Shown: in pieces, positions 60,088 to 64,000 of the stretch
Numbering within the stretch: the first letter of the stretch is position 1
Layout of the letters: every line of letters starts with the position of its first letter
NCBI GenBank assembly: GCA_032718475.1
Contig: JAUCBJ010006677.1
Coordinates: 1 to 64,000 of the forward strand
Direction: 5' to 3'
Source of the DNA: Nemertoderma westbladi
Lineage: Eukaryota > Xenacoelomorpha > Nemertodermatida > Nemertodermatidae
DNA length: 64,000 bases
The notes under the pieces: generated by a model
Seen by the model: the letters and a program-made list of their open reading frames with translations, nothing else
The model's database searches: none
Told to the model about the DNA's origin: nothing
Program-made: the position numbers and the translations under genes

Positions 60088-63000
60088 ATTAGTGCCTGTA
60101 TAGACTGCGTCAAGGATAGAGGTTTGTACTTTGCATTAGTGCCTGTATAGACTGCGTCAAGGATACAGATTTGTACTTTGCATTAGTGCCTGTATAGACT
60201 GCGCCAAGGATACAGGTTTGTACTTTGCATTAGTGCCTGTATAGACTGCGTCAAGGATACAGGTTTGTACTTTGCATTAGTGCCTGTATAGACTACGTCA
60301 AGGATAGAGGTTTGTACTTTGCATTAGTGCCTGTATAGACTGCGTTAGGGTTACAGGTTTGTACTTGGCATTAGTGCCTGTATAGACTGCGCCAAGGATA
60401 CAGGTTTGTACTTTGCATTAGTGCCTGTATAGACTGCGCCAAGGATACAGGTTTGTACTTTGCATTAGTGCCTGTATAAACTGCGTCAAGGATGGAGGTT
60501 TGTACTTTGCATTAGTGCCTGTATAGACTGCGTCAAGGATAGAGGTTTGTACTTTGCATTAGTGCCTGTATAGACTGCGCCAAGGATACAGGTTTGTACT
60601 TTGCATTAGTGCCTGTATAGACTGCGCCAAGGATACAGGTTTGTACTTTGCATTAGTGCCTGTATAGACTGCGTCAAGGATAGAGGTTTGTACTTTGCAT
60701 TAGTGCCTGTATAGACTGCGCCAAGGATACAGGTTTGTACTTTGCATTAGTGCCTGTATAGACTGCGCCAAGGATACAGGTTTGTACTTTGCATTAGTGC
60801 CTGTATAGACTGCGTCAAGGATACAGATTTGTACTTTGCATTAGTGCCTGTATAGACTGCACCAAGGATATAGGTTTGTACTTTGCATTAGTGCCTGTAT
60901 AGACTGCGCCACGGATACAGGTTTGTACTTTGCATTAGTGCCTGTATAGACTGCGTCAAGGATAGAGGTTTGTACTTTGCATTAGTGCCTGTATAGACTG
61001 CGTCAAGGATAGAGGTTTGTACTTTGCATTAGTGCCTGTATAGACTGCGCCAAGGATACAGGTTTGTACTTTGCATTAGTGCCTGTATAGACTGCGCCAA
61101 GGATACAGGTTTGTACTTTGCATTAGTGCCTGTATAGACTGCGTCAAGGATAGAGGTTTGTACTTTGCATTAGTGCCTGTATAGACTGCGCCAAGGATAC
61201 AGGTTTGTACTTTGCATTAGTGCCTGTATAGACTGCGCCAAGGATACAGGTTTGTACTTTGCATTAGTGCCTGTATAGACTGCGCCAAGGATACAAGTTT
61301 GTACTTTGCATTAGTGCCTGTATAGACTGTGCCAAGGATACAGGTTTGTACTTTGCATTAGTGCCTGTATAGACTGCGTCAAGGATAGAGGTTTGTACTT
61401 TGCATTAGTGCCTGTATAGACTGCGCCAAGGATACAGGTTTGTACTTTGCATTAGTGCCTGTATAGACTGCGCTAAGGATACAGGTTTGTACTTTGCATT
61501 AGTGCCTGTATAGACTGCGCCAAGGATACAGGTTTGTACTTTGCATTAGTGCCTGTATAGACTGCGCCAAGGATACAGGTTTGTACTTTGCATTAATGCC
61601 TGTATAGACTGCGCCAAGGATACAGGTTTGTACTTTGCATTAGTGCCTGTATAGACTGCGTCAAGGATAGAGGTTTGTACTTTGCATTAGTGCCTGTATA
61701 GACTGCGCCAAGGATACAGGTTTGTACTTTGCATTAGTGCCTGTATAGACTGCGCCAAGGATACAGGTTTGTACTTTGCATTAGTGCCTGTATAGACTGC
61801 GCCAAGGATACAGGTTTGTACTTTGCATTAGTGCCTGTATAGACTGCGCCAAGGATACAGGTTTGCACTTTGCATTAGTGCCTGTATAGACTGCGTCAAG
61901 GATACAGATTTGTACTTTGCATTAGTGCCTGTATAGACTGCACCAAGGATATAGGTTTGTACTTTGCATTAGTGCCTGTATAGACTGCGCCACGGATACA
62001 GGTTTGTACTTTGCATTAGTGCCTGTTTAGACTGCGTCAAGGATAGAGGTTTGTACTTTGCATTAGTGCCTGTATAGACTGCGCCAAGGATACAGGTTTG
62101 TACTTTGCATTAGTGCCTGTATAGACTGCGCCAAGGATACAGGTTTGTACTTTGCATTAGTGCCTGTATAGACTGCGTCAAGGATACAGGTTTGTACTTT
62201 GCAGTAGTGCCTGTATAGACTGCGTCAATGATACAGATTTGTACTTTGCATTAGTGCCTGTATAGACTGCACCAAGGATACAGGTTTGTACTTTGCATTA
62301 GTGCCTGTATAGACTGCGCCAAGGATACAGGTTTGTACTTTGCAGTAGTGCCTGTATAGACTGCGTCAAGGATACAGATTTGTACTTTGCATTAGTGCCT
62401 GTATAGACTGCGCCAAGGATACAGGTTTGTACTTTGCATTAGTGCCTGTATAGACTGCGCCAAGGATACAGGTTTGTACTTTGCATTAGTGCCTGTATAG
62501 ACTGCGTCAAGGATACAGATTTGTACTTTGCATTAGTGCCTGTATAGACTGCACCAAGGATATAGGTTTGTACTTTGCATTAGTGCCTGTATAGACTGCG
62601 CCACGGATACAGGTTTGTACTTTGCATTAGTGCCTGTATAGACTGCGTCAAGGATAGAGGTTTGTACTTTGCATTAGTGCCTGTATAGACTGCGCCAAGG
62701 ATACAGGTTTTTACTTTGCAATAGTGCCTGTATAGACTGCACCAAGGATACAGGTTTGTACTTTGCATTAGTGCCTGTATAGACTGCGCCAAGGATACAG
62801 GTTTGTACTTTGCATTAGTGCCTGTATAGACTGCGCCAAGGATACAGGTTTGTACTTTGCATTAGTGCCTGTATAGACTGCGCCAAGGATACAGGCTTGT
62901 ACTTTGCATTAGTGCCTGTATAGACTGCGCCAAGGATACATGTTTGTACTTTGCATTAGTGCCTGTATAGACTGCGCCAAGGATACAGGTTTGTACTTTG

Positions 63001-64000
63001 CATTAATGCCTGTATAGACTGCGCCAAGGATACAGGTTTGTACTTTGCATTAGTGCCTGTATAGACTGCGTCAAGGATAGAGGTTTGTACTTTGCATTAG
63101 TGCCTGTATAGACTGCGCCAAGGATACAGGTTTGTACTTTGCATTAGTGCCTGTATAGACTGCGCCAAGGATACAGGTTTGTACTTTGCATTAGTGCATG
63201 TATAGACTGCGCCAAGGATACAGGTTTGTACTTTGCATTAGTGCCTGTATAGACTGCGCCAAGGATACAGGTTTGCACTTTGCATTAGTGCCTGTATAGA
63301 CTGCGTCAAGGATACAGATTTGTACTTTGCATTAGTGCCTGTATAGACTGCACCAAGGATATAGGTTTGTACTTTGCATTAGTGCCTGTATAGACTGCGC
63401 CACGGATACAGGTTTGTACTTTGCATTAGTGCCTGTTTAGACTGCGTCAAGGATAGAGGTTTGTACTTTGCATTAGTGCCTGTATAGACTGCGCCAAGGA
63501 TACAGGTTTGTACTTTGCATTAGTGCCTGTATAGACTGCGCCAAGGATACAGGTTTGTACTTTGCATTAGTGCCTGTATAGACTGCGTCAAGGATACAGG
63601 TTTGTACTTTGCAGTAGTGCCTGTATAGACTGCGTCAATGATACAGATTTGTACTTTGCATTAGTGCCTGTATAGACTGCACCAAGGATACAGGTTTGTA
63701 CTTTGCATTAGTGCCTGTATAGACTGCGCCAAGGATACAGGTTTGTACTTTGCAGTAGTGCCTGTATAGACTGCGTCAAGGATACAGATTTGTACTTTGC
63801 ATTAGTGCCTGTATAGACTGCGCCAAGGATACAGGTTTGTACTTTGCATTAGTGCCTGTATAGACTGCGCCAAGGATACAGGTTTGTACTTTGCATTAGT
63901 GCCTGTATAGACTGCGTCAAGGATACAGATTTGTACTTTGCATTAGTGCCTGTATAGACTGCACCAAGGATATAGGTTTGTACTTTGCATTAGTGCCTGT
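60088..64000. repeat. 47-bp minisatellite array, part 2 (about 83 units, cut by the window end)
   Basis: Continuation of the array at 47232. The marker CACCAAGGATATAGG found at 47983 recurs at 60860, 61941, 62552, 63351 and 63962. The four right-hand intervals are 23, 13, 17 and 13 units, and the interval across the BEL element is 36 units once the element and one ATTAG are removed. Confidence 0.97.
61430..64000. repeat. 1410-bp higher-order repeat (30 x 47 bp), tandem copies
   Basis: Private variants pair at a constant 1410 bp: CATTAATGCC at 61591 and 63001, GTTTGCACTT at 61861 and 63271, GCCTGTTTAG at 62021 and 63431, TGCGTCAATG at 62221 and 63631. The second copy runs off the window. The left limit near 61430 is approximate. 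Confidence 0.9.

Overview
This is eukaryotic, animal DNA. It carries spliceosomal exon boundaries, a fucolectin/tachylectin-type (FTP) lectin domain split over two exons, a BEL/Pao retrotransposon (a group known from animals), a Ty3/Gypsy element and APE-type non-LTR retrotransposons. A marine invertebrate is my best guess; I cannot name a phylum from the sequence. By my measurement about 94% of the window is repeat or transposon and only about 470 bases are recognisable host coding sequence.

Layout. 1-2094: TTAA-flanked, probably non-autonomous DNA transposon sitting inside a minus-strand LINE. 2095-4443: minus-strand LINE material (a 5' UTR, then a dead 5'-truncated copy). 4681-4947: host exon for the first half of an FTP lectin domain (+ strand). 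4948-41686: a 36.7-kb intron, almost all of it one 32-bp minisatellite (5138-41555, about 883 units, 28.3 kb) broken by a Ty3/Gypsy element (29177-33849, itself carrying a nested LINE) and a full-length LINE (37696-41163). 41687-41887: host exon with the second half of the FTP domain and the stop codon. 41957-42524: possible MITE. 42561-43290: 15-bp tandem array with no visible variation. 43387-43406: G20 tract. 44521-46683: dead LINE copy with a 17-bp target duplication. 47232-64000: a 47-bp minisatellite running off the right edge, split by a full-length BEL/Pao element (48908-60087) whose 2484-codon gag-pol frame is open.

The most notable results are structural. The two exons join in phase 0 into one complete FTP domain, so the giant array is intronic. 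Removing the two insertions and their target duplications leaves exactly 882 x 32 bp between the first and last reference points, so there is no net indel in 28 kb. The 32-bp unit contains no stop in any of the three minus frames, which produces apparent ORFs of up to 6455 codons that I regard as artefacts. Both minisatellites show long higher-order duplications that are exact multiples of the unit, and much of their variation lies at CpG sites. Target-site duplications place the insertions in order: array, then Gypsy, then the LINE inside Gypsy; the BEL element entered the 47-bp array separately.
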